Source: an uncultured Erythrobacter sp.
GTDB lineage: Bacteria; Pseudomonadota; Alphaproteobacteria; Sphingomonadales; Sphingomonadaceae
DNA length: 64,000 nucleotides
NCBI RefSeq assembly: GCF_947502395.1
Contig: NZ_CANMZM010000003.1
Location: forward strand, 834,709-898,708
Direction: 5' to 3'
The notes below the pieces were generated by a model, which searched no databases, was not told the origin of the DNA, and saw only the letters and a list, made by a program, of their open reading frames with translations. How positions within the stretch are numbered: the stretch's first letter is position 1; each line of letters starts with the position of its first letter. A program made the position numbers and the translations under genes. Below are positions 50,091-59,064 of the stretch, piece after piece.

Positions 50091-51494
50091 ATGCAATATA
50101 TCTCAACCAGAGGCAGCGCACCGACGCTCAACTTTGAAGGCGCAACGCTTGCGGGGCTGGCGTCCGATGGGGGGCTTTATCTGCCTGCCGAGTGGCCACG
50201 CTTTAGCGAAGACGATATTCGTGCGATGCGAGAGCTCCCATACCCAGAGCTGGCCGCGCGCATTATGGCACCTTTTGTGGCGGGATCGCTCAGTGAAGAC
50301 GAGCTGGGTGCTCTTTGCGAGCATGTCTATGGCGACTTTGGCCATGCGGCAGTCACGCCTTTGGTGCAGCTAAATGAGAAACACTGGCTGCTTGAGCTAT
50401 TCCATGGACCCACGCTCGCGTTCAAAGATGTGGCTCTGCAAATGCTGGGCCGATTGTTTGAAACATTCCTTGAACGCCGCGGTGAGCATCTCACCATATT
50501 CGGCGCTACAAGCGGAGACACGGGCTCTGCCGCCATTCGCGCGGTCGCCGGCCTTGAGCGGGTGGAGATATTCATGCTCCACCCCAGCGGCAAAGTCTCC
50601 GACGTGCAGCGCCGCCAGATGACGACCGTGCGCGCGCCCAATGTGCACAATTTGGCGATTGCGGGCAGCTTTGACGATGCGCAGGCGCATGTGAAGGCGA
50701 TGTTCGCTGATGAGAGTGTCACCAAAACGCTCAATCTTGGCGCGGTCAATTCGATCAACTGGGCGCGTTTGATGGCGCAAGTTGTGTACTACTTCTACGC
50801 TGGGCTCCAATTGGGTGCGCCAGACCGGGCCGCTGCCTACAGCGTGCCAACTGGCAATTTCGGCGATATCTTTGCAGGCTATGTCGCGAGCAAGATGGGC
50901 CTGCCGATTGAGCAGTTGATTGTTGCGACCAATGTGAACGACATCCTCCACCGCGCTTTGAAAGATGGCGATTATTCGGTTGGCACCACGATGCCCACGA
51001 TTACTCCGTCTATGGACATTCAGGTTAGCTCTAACTTCGAACGCCTCCTTTTCGATGTGGGCGGGCGTGACGGCGCTGCTATGGCGGAGCAAATGCGAAG
51101 CTTTGAGAAATCCAATGCGATGCAGCTTACCAACAGTCAACGCGGAGGGGCCTCGACGCTCTTCACCAGCGGCCGAGCCGATCAGGAAGAGACGGCGCGC
51201 GCTCTCCAATGGGCATATCGCAGTTGCGCGCAAGTCATCGACCCACACACAGGCGTCGGCCTTCACGCAGCACAGCAAGCAAAGGTTGCCGGCAAAACTC
51301 CCATCGTAACGCTCGCTACGGCTCACCCCGCGAAATTCCCCGATGCTGTCGAACGTGCAATCGGTGTTCGTCCGGCATTGCCTGCACGTGTGGGCGATCT
51401 TTTCGGCCGCGAAGAGGCGATGGTTGAAATCCCCGGCGACTATGCAGCAAGCCGCGATTTCGTCCTTGCCAACGCAAGCGCGTCTGCCAACTGA
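50091..51494 (+). CDS. thrC: threonine synthase
   Basis: MQYISTRGSAPTLNFEGATLAGLASDGGLYLP, FHGPTLAFKDVALQMLG, GATSGDTGSAAI. Confidence 0.96.
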   Translation: MQYISTRGSAPTLNFEGATLAGLASDGGLYLPAEWPRFSEDDIRAMRELPYPELAARIMAPFVAGSLSEDELGALCEHVYGDFGHAAVTPLVQLNEKHWLLELFHGPTLAFKDVALQMLGRLFETFLERRGEHLTIFGATSGDTGSAAIRAVAGLERVEIFMLHPSGKVSDVQRRQMTTVRAPNVHNLAIAGSFDDAQAHVKAMFADESVTKTLNLGAVNSINWARLMAQVVYYFYAGLQLGAPDRAAAYSVPTGNFGDIFAGYVASKMGLPIEQLIVATNVNDILHRALKDGDYSVGTTMPTITPSMDIQVSSNFERLLFDVGGRDGAAMAEQMRSFEKSNAMQLTNSQRGGASTLFTSGRADQEETARALQWAYRSCAQVIDPHTGVGLHAAQQAKVAGKTPIVTLATAHPAKFPDAVERAIGVRPALPARVGDLFGREEAMVEIPGDYAASRDFVLANASASAN

Positions 51495-52381
51495 TGGCAA
51501 TGCTGATCCAGCAACCGCTGGTGATGGAATGCACCGGATGGGAAGCATACCGGCTGCTTGATAGCGGGGGTGGGCGCAAATATGAGGCGTTTGGCCCGCA
51601 CGCCTTCATCCGTCCAGAACCTCAAGCGATGTGGCAGCCGCGTCTTGCGGACTGGGATGCAGCGGGCGAATTTGTGCCGGGCTCAGACGAGGACGGCGGA
51701 GGACGCTGGAACATCTCTCCTGAAGTTCCAGATGGTTGGGAATTGGCGTGGAAAGATGTGCGCTTCACCGCGCAGCCGACACCGTTTCGCCACCTGCAAT
51801 TTTTCCCCGATATGGCGCCCGTATGGGATTGGATGCGGGGACAATTAGACGCTTGTAATGATGCAGAGACGCTCAATATGTTTGGCTATACTGGCCTTGG
51901 AACGCTCGCATTGTCAGACCATGGCCGCGTCACCCATGTCGATGCGTCCAAGAAGTCGGTTGCCCAAGCTCGCAAGAACGCAGAGCTATCCGGGACGGAG
52001 GACCGCCCGATCCGTTGGCTGGTTGATGATGCGGCCAAATTTACCGCGCGTGAAGTCCGTCGCGAACGCCGCTATGATGGCATCATCCTCGATCCACCCA
52101 AATTCGGACGCGGGCCCAAGAACGAAACCTGGCGTATTGAAGAGGGACTTCCGGGCCTCATCAACGACTGCGCGAAACTGCTCGATGGCAAAAGCGCCTT
52201 TCTCTTCCTCACAGTCTACGCAGTGCGCATGAGCAGTCTTTCGATTGCCGGTTTGCTTGAGGAGGCGCTCGCGCACCTTCCGGGAAGAATCGAGCATGGC
52301 GATCTGGCCGTGCGCGAAGAGGGCGAGGGGGGGCGGCTCCTCCCAACAGCCATTTTCGCACGCTGGAGCAATCCGGGCTAA
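51494..52381 (+). CDS. class I SAM-dependent methyltransferase (RlmI-like)
   Basis: LNMFGYTGLGTLALSDHGRVTHVDASKKSVAQARKNAELS, DGIILDPPKFGRGPKNETW. Confidence 0.88.
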   Translation: MAMLIQQPLVMECTGWEAYRLLDSGGGRKYEAFGPHAFIRPEPQAMWQPRLADWDAAGEFVPGSDEDGGGRWNISPEVPDGWELAWKDVRFTAQPTPFRHLQFFPDMAPVWDWMRGQLDACNDAETLNMFGYTGLGTLALSDHGRVTHVDASKKSVAQARKNAELSGTEDRPIRWLVDDAAKFTAREVRRERRYDGIILDPPKFGRGPKNETWRIEEGLPGLINDCAKLLDGKSAFLFLTVYAVRMSSLSIAGLLEEALAHLPGRIEHGDLAVREEGEGGRLLPTAIFARWSNPG

Positions 52382-52393
52382 AGGCGACAAACG

Positions 52394-52774
52394 ATGACAC
52401 AGAACGATTCGCTCACTCTCGAAGTTGCTGACCTGGAAGTGGATGTCCTCACTGGCATCTACTCCGAAGAAACCGGCAAACCCCAGCCGCTGCGCATCAC
52501 CGTACAGGCGCGATATGATGTCGCGGATCGGTATGATCCCGACACGCCATTGGATGCGAGCAAGAACTATATGGACTTGAAATTCGCCATGTCGGAGGGC
52601 TTGCCGACGGGTGTGCATTTCAAGCTGATCGAGGCGGTCGGTGATCACATTTGCGAAACGCTTTTCGTGCAGGACAAACGCGTGCAAGCGGTGACGGTGA
52701 AAATCGTTAAGCTCGCCATCGCTGAAGCGGGCGAGAAGATAGGCATCACATTGCACCGTGAGCGGCCCGCGTAG
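52394..52774 (+). CDS. folB: dihydroneopterin aldolase
   Basis: LEVDVLTGIYSEETGKPQPLRITVQARYDV, KLIEAVGDHICETLF. Confidence 0.85.
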   Translation: MTQNDSLTLEVADLEVDVLTGIYSEETGKPQPLRITVQARYDVADRYDPDTPLDASKNYMDLKFAMSEGLPTGVHFKLIEAVGDHICETLFVQDKRVQAVTVKIVKLAIAEAGEKIGITLHRERPA

Positions 52775-52780
52775 CTGCCG

Positions 52781-53092
52781 ATGGCTCAGGCCCTTTACCA
52801 CGTCGCTGATCTTCCCAAGAGTGCGCTCGAGGCGAGCGCGGAGTTCTACGTCAATCACCTGGAAGCCGCCCAAGCCGTGATGGGTGAGCGCGATCTCGTA
52901 ATTGTCCTTCCTCCTGCTGAGTATGATCACACCGATTGGCGCCGTGGGCTGGCCCGCGATCTAGCGCGTGACTGCGCTCCATCGCGGGTGAACGTGATCG
53001 GCGCAGGGGATGAGCAGCAGAAAGAGGCGCTGATCGAGTATTTGGCGGGTGCAATGGGCGTCACAGGACACTATCTTCAATCGCATGAGTGA
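52781..53092 (+). CDS. hypothetical protein (short Rossmann-like)
   Basis: Lies between folB and moaA; stop overlaps the moaA start. Confidence 0.7.
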   Translation: MAQALYHVADLPKSALEASAEFYVNHLEAAQAVMGERDLVIVLPPAEYDHTDWRRGLARDLARDCAPSRVNVIGAGDEQQKEALIEYLAGAMGVTGHYLQSHE

Positions 53093-54137
53093 GGTGAGCA
53101 CCCGCACACGCGATGTATTGAACACAGCAGGCGAAAGCGCCCCTGTGCCGCTGATCGACACTTTTGGCCGTGCGATCACGTACTTGCGTCTCTCGGTTAC
53201 CGACCGATGCGACCTGCGCTGCACCTATTGCATGCCCGAGCGCATGACCTTTTTGCCCAAGCGTGAAGTTTTGTCGCTTGAAGAGCTTTTTAACTTGGCG
53301 ACGGGCTTTATCGAACGAGGGGTCACAAAAATTCGCATCACTGGGGGCGAACCCTTAGTGCGACGCGACATTATCGGCTTGTTCGAGGCTCTTGGTGAAA
53401 GGCTGGGCCGGGGCCTCGAGGAACTCACTTTAACCACCAATGCGACCCAGCTGGCGGTTCATGCAGACGCGCTGTTCAAGGCGGGTGTTCGGCGGGTTAA
53501 TATCTCGCTTGATACGCTGGATCGGACACGGTTTGCCGAGCTCACCCGGCGTGACGCTTTGCCTCAAGTGCTCGACGGGATCGCAGCAGCGCAGGAAGCG
53601 GGGCTCCGAGTAAAACTCAATGCTGTCGCGCTGAAAGGCGTGAACGAGCATGAGCTACCCGACCTAATAGCTTGGGCACACGGGCGCGGGTGCGATGTGA
53701 CCCTTATCGAAGTCATGCCGCTTGGCGATGTCGAGGAGGATCGTCTCGACCAGTATCTGCCTTTGAGCGCGGTTCGCGCGCGGTTAGAACAGCGCTGGAC
53801 GCTTAGGAACACTACTGAGCAGACCGGAGGGCCCGCGCGTTATGTCGATGTGGCAGACACCGGTGGGCGGCTCGGTTTGATCACCCCGCATACGAACAAT
53901 TTCTGCGATGGCTGCAACCGCTTGCGAGTGACCGCGACGGGACAGCTGTACCCTTGTCTTGGCGGAGGTGAGCGGGTGGATTTGCGCGCGGCTTTGCGCG
54001 GCGATGACCCGCAGTTGGAGCTTGCAGCGGCGCTCGACAAAACGATGCTCATCAAGCCCGAGCGGCATAATTTCCGCATGGACGAACGCGGCCTCGCGCC
54101 GCATCTGCCGCGCCATATGTCGATGACGGGAGGATAG
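53085..54137 (+). CDS. moaA: GTP 3',8-cyclase
   Basis: LRLSVTDRCDLRCTYCMPE (CxxxCxxC), RITGGEPLVRRDI, NNFCDGCNRLRVTATGQLYPCLG. Confidence 0.96.
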   Translation: MSEVSTRTRDVLNTAGESAPVPLIDTFGRAITYLRLSVTDRCDLRCTYCMPERMTFLPKREVLSLEELFNLATGFIERGVTKIRITGGEPLVRRDIIGLFEALGERLGRGLEELTLTTNATQLAVHADALFKAGVRRVNISLDTLDRTRFAELTRRDALPQVLDGIAAAQEAGLRVKLNAVALKGVNEHELPDLIAWAHGRGCDVTLIEVMPLGDVEEDRLDQYLPLSAVRARLEQRWTLRNTTEQTGGPARYVDVADTGGRLGLITPHTNNFCDGCNRLRVTATGQLYPCLGGGERVDLRAALRGDDPQLELAAALDKTMLIKPERHNFRMDERGLAPHLPRHMSMTGG

Positions 54138-54141
54138 AACC

Positions 54142-54384
54142 ATGGCAGTCAAAATCGTCTTTCTGGGCCCTTTGCGCGATATGGCCGGGGCCGAGAGTCA
54201 AGAGGTCGAAGCACCGCTCGACTGGGCTGGGCTGCTCGCTACCGTGGGTGATGAGGTTGCAGCCCAACTCTCCGAAGAACGGGTCAACATCGCCTGTGCT
54301 GGCCGCGTACTCGCGGACAAGAGTGCCCTCCAAGCCAAAGACGGTGATGAGGTTGCGCTGCTCCCGCCCGTTAGTGGGGGTTGA
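54142..54384 (+). CDS. moaD: molybdopterin synthase sulfur-carrier subunit
   Basis: Ubiquitin-like; DGDEVALLPPVSGG C-terminal GG. Confidence 0.92.
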   Translation: MAVKIVFLGPLRDMAGAESQEVEAPLDWAGLLATVGDEVAAQLSEERVNIACAGRVLADKSALQAKDGDEVALLPPVSGG

Positions 54385-54393
54385 CGCAGCACT

Positions 54394-54888
54394 ATGAAAG
54401 ACGTGCGGCTTCTTACTGAAATGTTCATTCCAGGTGCTCTGGTGGGCCCATTCACGCAGGCACACCCTGGGCTCGGCGGCGTGTGCACTTTCGTTGGCGA
54501 AGTACGAGGCGGCGAAGGCCAGGACACTGGCGTTGAGGCGCTCGAACTGTCGCACTACGAGCCGCTTACACTGCGCAGCATGGAAGAGCTTGCTGACAAA
54601 GCCATTGAACGCTTCGATCTTATGGGACTCCTGATTGTTCACCGTGTTGGCGAAATGCGTGTGGGAGAGCCCATCGTGCTTGTCTCCGCCGCTGCCCTTC
54701 ACCGGCGCGGGGCGATTGATGCGGTCGATTTCTGCATGGACCATCTCAAGTCAGCCGCGTGGTTCTGGAAGCGAGAAAAGCGCGAGGAAGGGTGGCGATG
54801 GATCGAGCCACATGCGGGGGACTATGCAGACCTTGCCCGTTGGAGCAAAAAGAACCGGCAGTTTGATCTGGATCAAGGTAGTTCCTAG
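54394..54888 (+). CDS. moaE: molybdopterin synthase catalytic subunit
   Basis: GGVCTFVGEVRGGEGQDTGVEALELSHYEPLTLRSME, HRVGEMRVGEPIVLVSAAALHR, FWKREKREEGWRW. Confidence 0.95.
   Translation: MKDVRLLTEMFIPGALVGPFTQAHPGLGGVCTFVGEVRGGEGQDTGVEALELSHYEPLTLRSMEELADKAIERFDLMGLLIVHRVGEMRVGEPIVLVSAAALHRRGAIDAVDFCMDHLKSAAWFWKREKREEGWRWIEPHAGDYADLARWSKKNRQFDLDQGSS
54863..54876. promoter_or_regulatory. FNR/FixK-type box upstream of 54929 membrane protein gene (inside moaE 3' end)
   Basis: TTGAT-CTGG-ATCAA palindrome; GCTAATTCTC -10-like element ~30 nt downstream. Confidence 0.8.
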
Positions 54889-54928
54889 GACGCTGCGCTA
54901 ATTCTCCTTGCAACAGAGGAGACAAGCC

Positions 54929-55357
54929 GTGAGCAAACATATCCATACCGAACTCGAGCAAGGCAAGGCACGCATCGTCGCTGCTCCGGTTGCAAACAGC
55001 ACACCCAAAGTGGATCGCAGCTTTGGTCTTCCCAAAGAACTCTATTTCGGGACAATCGCGGGTTACCTAGTATTCCTCGTGATCACCGGGCTCACATTTA
55101 TGAACCCGGTTCTGATCATCCCAATGGCGATCTTTGTGGTCTTTATCGTTGCAGGCTTTGGCGTGCCCTCGCTGTTCACTCGGCTTAAAGGCAATGACAG
55201 CAAGGCGCTGACTTTGGGCGAGTTTCGAACCCAAGGCATCGCGACCAACAGTGGCACTTTGCACCCACGTGATGCAGCGGTTCAGGTGCTCATCTTGCCG
55301 GTTCTGCTGGTACTTTGGGGGATTGCCGCAGCAACGATTGCCGTGCTTGTTTCTTAG
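54929..55357 (+). CDS. integral membrane hypothetical protein
   Basis: GTG start at 54929 with GAGGAG SD; two TM segments then soluble linker and C-terminal TM. Confidence 0.8.
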   Translation: MSKHIHTELEQGKARIVAAPVANSTPKVDRSFGLPKELYFGTIAGYLVFLVITGLTFMNPVLIIPMAIFVVFIVAGFGVPSLFTRLKGNDSKALTLGEFRTQGIATNSGTLHPRDAAVQVLILPVLLVLWGIAAATIAVLVS

Positions 55358-55418
55358 GAAAGAGATTGTTGCGATGAATTGGGGAATCGTCGCTCAACAG
55401 ACGCGTAGTCGAGGGATC

Positions 55419-56108
55419 CTAACGTCCTGATATCTCTTTCAATAGCGCGGGGTCGGTCACGCCGATCCCGCGCTTTCCTTCGCGGGTTATCGCTCCCATA
55501 TCTTCAAGCTCGCCCAATTTGCGGCTTACCGTTTCAATTGTGAGGCCTAGCATATTTGCGATCTCACCTCGAGCGAGTGGCAGCTCAAAGCTGTTAGCGA
55601 TATGGCAAGAGGTGTTGCTTGCGGCTGCCGCAAAGTCATGGAGGAGCGCGGCAAGGCGGGCCTCTGCGCTTGCATGTGCAGTCAATTCCAGCAGGCTGCG
55701 CGTGGCTAACAAATCCTCTTGCGAGCGGCGCAGAAGTGCACGTGCAAGCGCAGGGTAATCATCGATCGCCCGCTCAATGTCCTGACGCACGAAGGTACAA
55801 AGCTTGCTTTCAGTCAAGGCCACCACATCGTTATGCGCGAAAGGGCTGAAAAGTTCGCCGACAAAACCCGAAGGGTGGACCAGGGAAAGGATATGCTCGT
55901 TCCCATCGGTATCGAAGGCCGTGACCTTGAGAGCGCCGGTGACAAGGGTCGCGCAGGCTGCTTCATCGTCGCCAGCTGCGAACAACATCTCGCCGCGTTT
56001 GAGCGTCCTTGTGCTGCCTGCAGCCGCAAGCGCATCGCGCTCGTTTTCGCTCAAGACCGCACAGGCTGCGCTGTCTCTTACCGGACATGTTGCGCACGTT
56101 TGGTTCAC
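55419..56108 (-). CDS. Crp/Fnr family regulator, FNR-like (N-terminal Cys cluster)
   Basis: MNQTCATCPVRDSAACAVL cysteine cluster, recognition helix LTIETVSRKLGELE (E..SR). Confidence 0.93.
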   Translation of the reverse strand: MNQTCATCPVRDSAACAVLSENERDALAAAGSTRTLKRGEMLFAAGDDEAACATLVTGALKVTAFDTDGNEHILSLVHPSGFVGELFSPFAHNDVVALTESKLCTFVRQDIERAIDDYPALARALLRRSQEDLLATRSLLELTAHASAEARLAALLHDFAAAASNTSCHIANSFELPLARGEIANMLGLTIETVSRKLGELEDMGAITREGKRGIGVTDPALLKEISGR

Positions 56109-56611
56109 GGTTTCAGTGCCTCCGCAACCGAATCGAGGGTTGCATCCTGCGTTGTGATCAACTGTTTGATAGAGCTTTGCGCCGAACGGATGGCATTTGT
56201 TTCGGAAAACCCGGTTGCTGCTTGAACCTCAAGGAGATCGAGGTCCGCGAGAGCCAACGCGGTCTTACCACGCAATGATGTGAGCCCGGCCATCGCAATA
56301 AGCGCTCGAGCGCGTCTGTCGCTTTCCGGACCATCCCCACTGGCAGCATTTGCAAGGTCAAGCGCGTCGGTCTCTTGCGCAATAAAGGACGCATTTGCAG
56401 ACAGCGCGCGGTCAAGGGCGGACTGGATTGAGGCAAGATCGGTGGCAGGCGGTGTCGGCAAGATTTCGGGTTTGGTTGGATGCAGTGTCCCCAAAGCTCG
56501 TTCTGCAGGCCGAATATCAAGCGAAGGGTATCGCCCATCCGCTGACGCGCATCCGCTTAATGTCAAAGCGCAAAGCGCACTTGCAAGGGTAAAATGTCGG
56601 GTTATCTTCAT
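56105..56611 (-). CDS. hypothetical lipoprotein
   Basis: MKITRHFTLASALCALTLSGCASADG lipobox. Confidence 0.75.
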   Translation of the reverse strand: MKITRHFTLASALCALTLSGCASADGRYPSLDIRPAERALGTLHPTKPEILPTPPATDLASIQSALDRALSANASFIAQETDALDLANAASGDGPESDRRARALIAMAGLTSLRGKTALALADLDLLEVQAATGFSETNAIRSAQSSIKQLITTQDATLDSVAEALKP

Positions 56612-56846
56612 GATCCGAAGCCGTCATATCATGCAGTCACGCTCGCGCAAATAAGAAGCGCAACCGTCTGCCTCTGGAAATTCGTCTAAAACGAACGTTG
56701 ACTCAAACGCCCCATTCCCTTAACGGCACGCATCCTTCGAGCGCGGCTTTGTGGGCTGCGTTCCCCAGACATTTGTTTGGGTCGTTCGGTGGGCGTGAAT
56801 GTCTCACACCCGATCGGACAGCTAAGAGAAACGAGAGTATTAAGCC

Positions 56847-57368
56847 ATGTTCGCGATAGTGCGCACTGGCGGCAAGCAGTATCGAGTTGCCGCCGGAGAC
56901 AAAATTGCCGTTGAGAAGCTCGCCGGAGAAGCTGGCGACACCATCACCTTAGGCGACGTTCTGCTCGCTGGCGAAGGCGACACCGTCGCTGATGCAAGCA
57001 AGGTCACGGTTTCGGCTGAGATCATCGCTCAAGCCAAGAGCGAAAAGGTTGTCGTTTTCAAGAAGCGTCGCCGTCATAACTACCGCCGCAAGGCCGGTCA
57101 CCGTCAGCAGATGACGCTTTTGCGCATCACCGACGTGGGCGCTGGCAAGAAAGCTCCAGCCAAGAAAGCGGCTCCTAAGACAGAAGCTGCGCCTAAGGCT
57201 GAGACGGAAGCCAAGGCAGCCCCAGCCAAGAAGGCACCTGCGAAAAAGGCTCCTGCTAAGAAAGCGGCTCCAAAGGCCGAAGCTGCGGACAAGAAGCCCG
57301 CTGCTAATAAAGCTCCCGCCAAGAAGGCACCGGCCAAGAAAGCCGCGCCTAAGGCTGACAAGAAGTAA
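56847..57368 (+). CDS. rplU: 50S ribosomal protein L21 with Lys/Ala/Pro-rich C-terminal extension
   Basis: [51 protein letters not shown] followed by PAKKA repeats. Confidence 0.96.
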   Translation: MFAIVRTGGKQYRVAAGDKIAVEKLAGEAGDTITLGDVLLAGEGDTVADASKVTVSAEIIAQAKSEKVVVFKKRRRHNYRRKAGHRQQMTLLRITDVGAGKKAPAKKAAPKTEAAPKAETEAKAAPAKKAPAKKAPAKKAAPKAEAADKKPAANKAPAKKAPAKKAAPKADKK

Positions 57369-57382
57369 GGACGTAAGGACCC

Positions 57383-57652
57383 ATGGCACATAAAAAAGCA
57401 GGCGGTTCATCACGCAACGGTCGCGACTCAGTCGGTCGCCGCCTTGGGGTGAAAAAGTTCGGCAGCGAGCAAGTGATCGCTGGCAACATTATCGTGCGTC
57501 AGCGCGGCACAAAGTTCTACCCGGGCTCAAACGTGGGCATTGGCAAGGACCACACGCTCTTCGCGCTCGAAGATGGCGTGGTGCGATTCCATACCGGCAA
57601 GCAAGCCCGCAAATATGTCTCTGTGGACATTATGGCGGAAGCAGCCGAATAA
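57383..57652 (+). CDS. rpmA: 50S ribosomal protein L27
   Basis: [48 protein letters not shown]. Confidence 0.97.
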   Translation: MAHKKAGGSSRNGRDSVGRRLGVKKFGSEQVIAGNIIVRQRGTKFYPGSNVGIGKDHTLFALEDGVVRFHTGKQARKYVSVDIMAEAAE

Positions 57653-57718
57653 GCGGACGGTTCATAAAGAGGATCGTCCACCAGGACGGTCCCAGCCGAT
57701 AGATCGGCACACTTTTAG

Positions 57719-57764
57719 GGAGATGGGACTTTCCTGGCAGACAGGGGTTCCGTCTCCTTTTTTA
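57719..57764 (+). terminator. intrinsic terminator after rpmA
   Basis: GGAGATGGGAC ... GTTCCGTCTCC stem (with G-U pairs) followed by a T7 run. Confidence 0.75.
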
Positions 57765-57861
57765 TTCATTCTCCCTCATTTTGGCGAAATTCATTTCGCC
57801 ATCGTGCAATTGTAATACTGGTCAAGTATTTGATCAGCGGGGCGATGAAGAGAGAGTGCTC

Positions 57862-58434
57862 ATGTTCCACCGCAGTGAAAGACTGTTGTTAAGACCCGTT
57901 TGGCCAGAGGATTGGCAAGCTGTTTATGGTGGCATTGCGGATGAAGACGTGGTGCGCAATCTTGCTCGTGCACCGTGGCCTTATTCCCCACAGGATGCGC
58001 GAGACTTTGTGGCGCGCACTGCCGATCCGAAGTTCCCAAAATTCCTCATCACACTGGCACGAAGTGCGCAGGTGGTTGGCTGCATTGGTATTGATGCAAC
58101 AGAAGAGCACGCAACTGCTGTTGAGCTAGGCTATTGGGTGGCGCGAAGCCATTGGGGGCAAGGTATTGCCACCGAAGCCGGTCGCGCGGCAATCGAGGTT
58201 GCACGGGTGTTGGGCCATCGCCAAGTGATAGCCTCGCATTTTCTCGACAATCCAGCTTCGGGCAGGGTGTTGGAGAAAATCGGCTTCTCACCGACAGGGC
58301 GCATTGTGGCGCGCCATTCCTGTGGCCGAGGTGAGGAGGCGATGACCGTCGAATATGCTCTTGACCTTATCTCCGTTGAGCGACGCGAAACTGTTATGCT
58401 TCAAGTTGCACATTCCCAAGTGAGTGCGGCTTGA
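57862..58434 (+). CDS. GNAT family N-acetyltransferase (RimJ/RimL type)
   Basis: RLLLRPVWPEDWQAVYGGI, ELGYWVARSHWGQGIATEAGRAAI, NPASGRVLEKIGF. Confidence 0.9.
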   Translation: MFHRSERLLLRPVWPEDWQAVYGGIADEDVVRNLARAPWPYSPQDARDFVARTADPKFPKFLITLARSAQVVGCIGIDATEEHATAVELGYWVARSHWGQGIATEAGRAAIEVARVLGHRQVIASHFLDNPASGRVLEKIGFSPTGRIVARHSCGRGEEAMTVEYALDLISVERRETVMLQVAHSQVSAA

Positions 58435-58467
58435 GGCCCGGGGGCATTTGCATTAGGCATTTGGCCT

Positions 58468-59061
58468 ATGACGACCCGAAAAAGACTGAGCCCTGAAGAA
58501 TCACGCAAATCTGCCCTTGAAGCAGCGCGTGCGCTCTTGATTGAGGCAGGTCCCCAGGCCGTTACGCTTAAGGCAGTGGCATCGCGAATTGGGCGCACAC
58601 ATGCCAATCTGCTGCATCACTTCGGTTCGGCATCAGGTCTGCAAAAGGCTCTGGCGGAACATTTGGCGCGGACCGTGTGTGAAACGATTATCGAAGCGGT
58701 ACGCGCGAGCCGTGCCGGGCTGGGTTCTGCGCGCGAAGTTGTGGATCTCGCCTTTGACGCGTTCGACCGTGAGGGTGCAGGCGCGCTTACCTCGTGGATG
58801 CTGCTCACAGGCAATGAAGACGCGCTCAATCCGATCATTGAGACAATTCATGCGCTCGTCGATGAGATCGCTCCCGAAGAGGCAGAAAATCATGATGACC
58901 CGATGCATGTCCACAAGGACACGCTCAGCCTCGTTCTGCTCGCCCTGGGGGATGCTCTAATGGGGGCAGCTTTGGCGAAATCACTTGGTCTGCCACGCGA
59001 TACAGCTCGAAAGCGGGCCGTTGCCAATCTGGAAGCCTCAATGGCTGAGCATTACAGCTAA
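58468..59061 (+). CDS. TetR family transcriptional regulator
   Basis: ALEAARALLIEAGPQAVTLKAVASRIGRTHANLLHHFGSASGLQKALAEHL. Confidence 0.88.
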   Translation: MTTRKRLSPEESRKSALEAARALLIEAGPQAVTLKAVASRIGRTHANLLHHFGSASGLQKALAEHLARTVCETIIEAVRASRAGLGSAREVVDLAFDAFDREGAGALTSWMLLTGNEDALNPIIETIHALVDEIAPEEAENHDDPMHVHKDTLSLVLLALGDALMGAALAKSLGLPRDTARKRAVANLEASMAEHYS

Positions 59062-59064
59062 ACG

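Noticed and set aside
50397-51548. 383-aa minus-strand ORF
   Set aside because: Antisense to thrC, which has clear family motifs; shadow ORF from codon bias.
51986-52930. 314-aa minus-strand ORF
   Set aside because: Antisense across three well-supported plus-strand genes (methyltransferase, folB, hypothetical).
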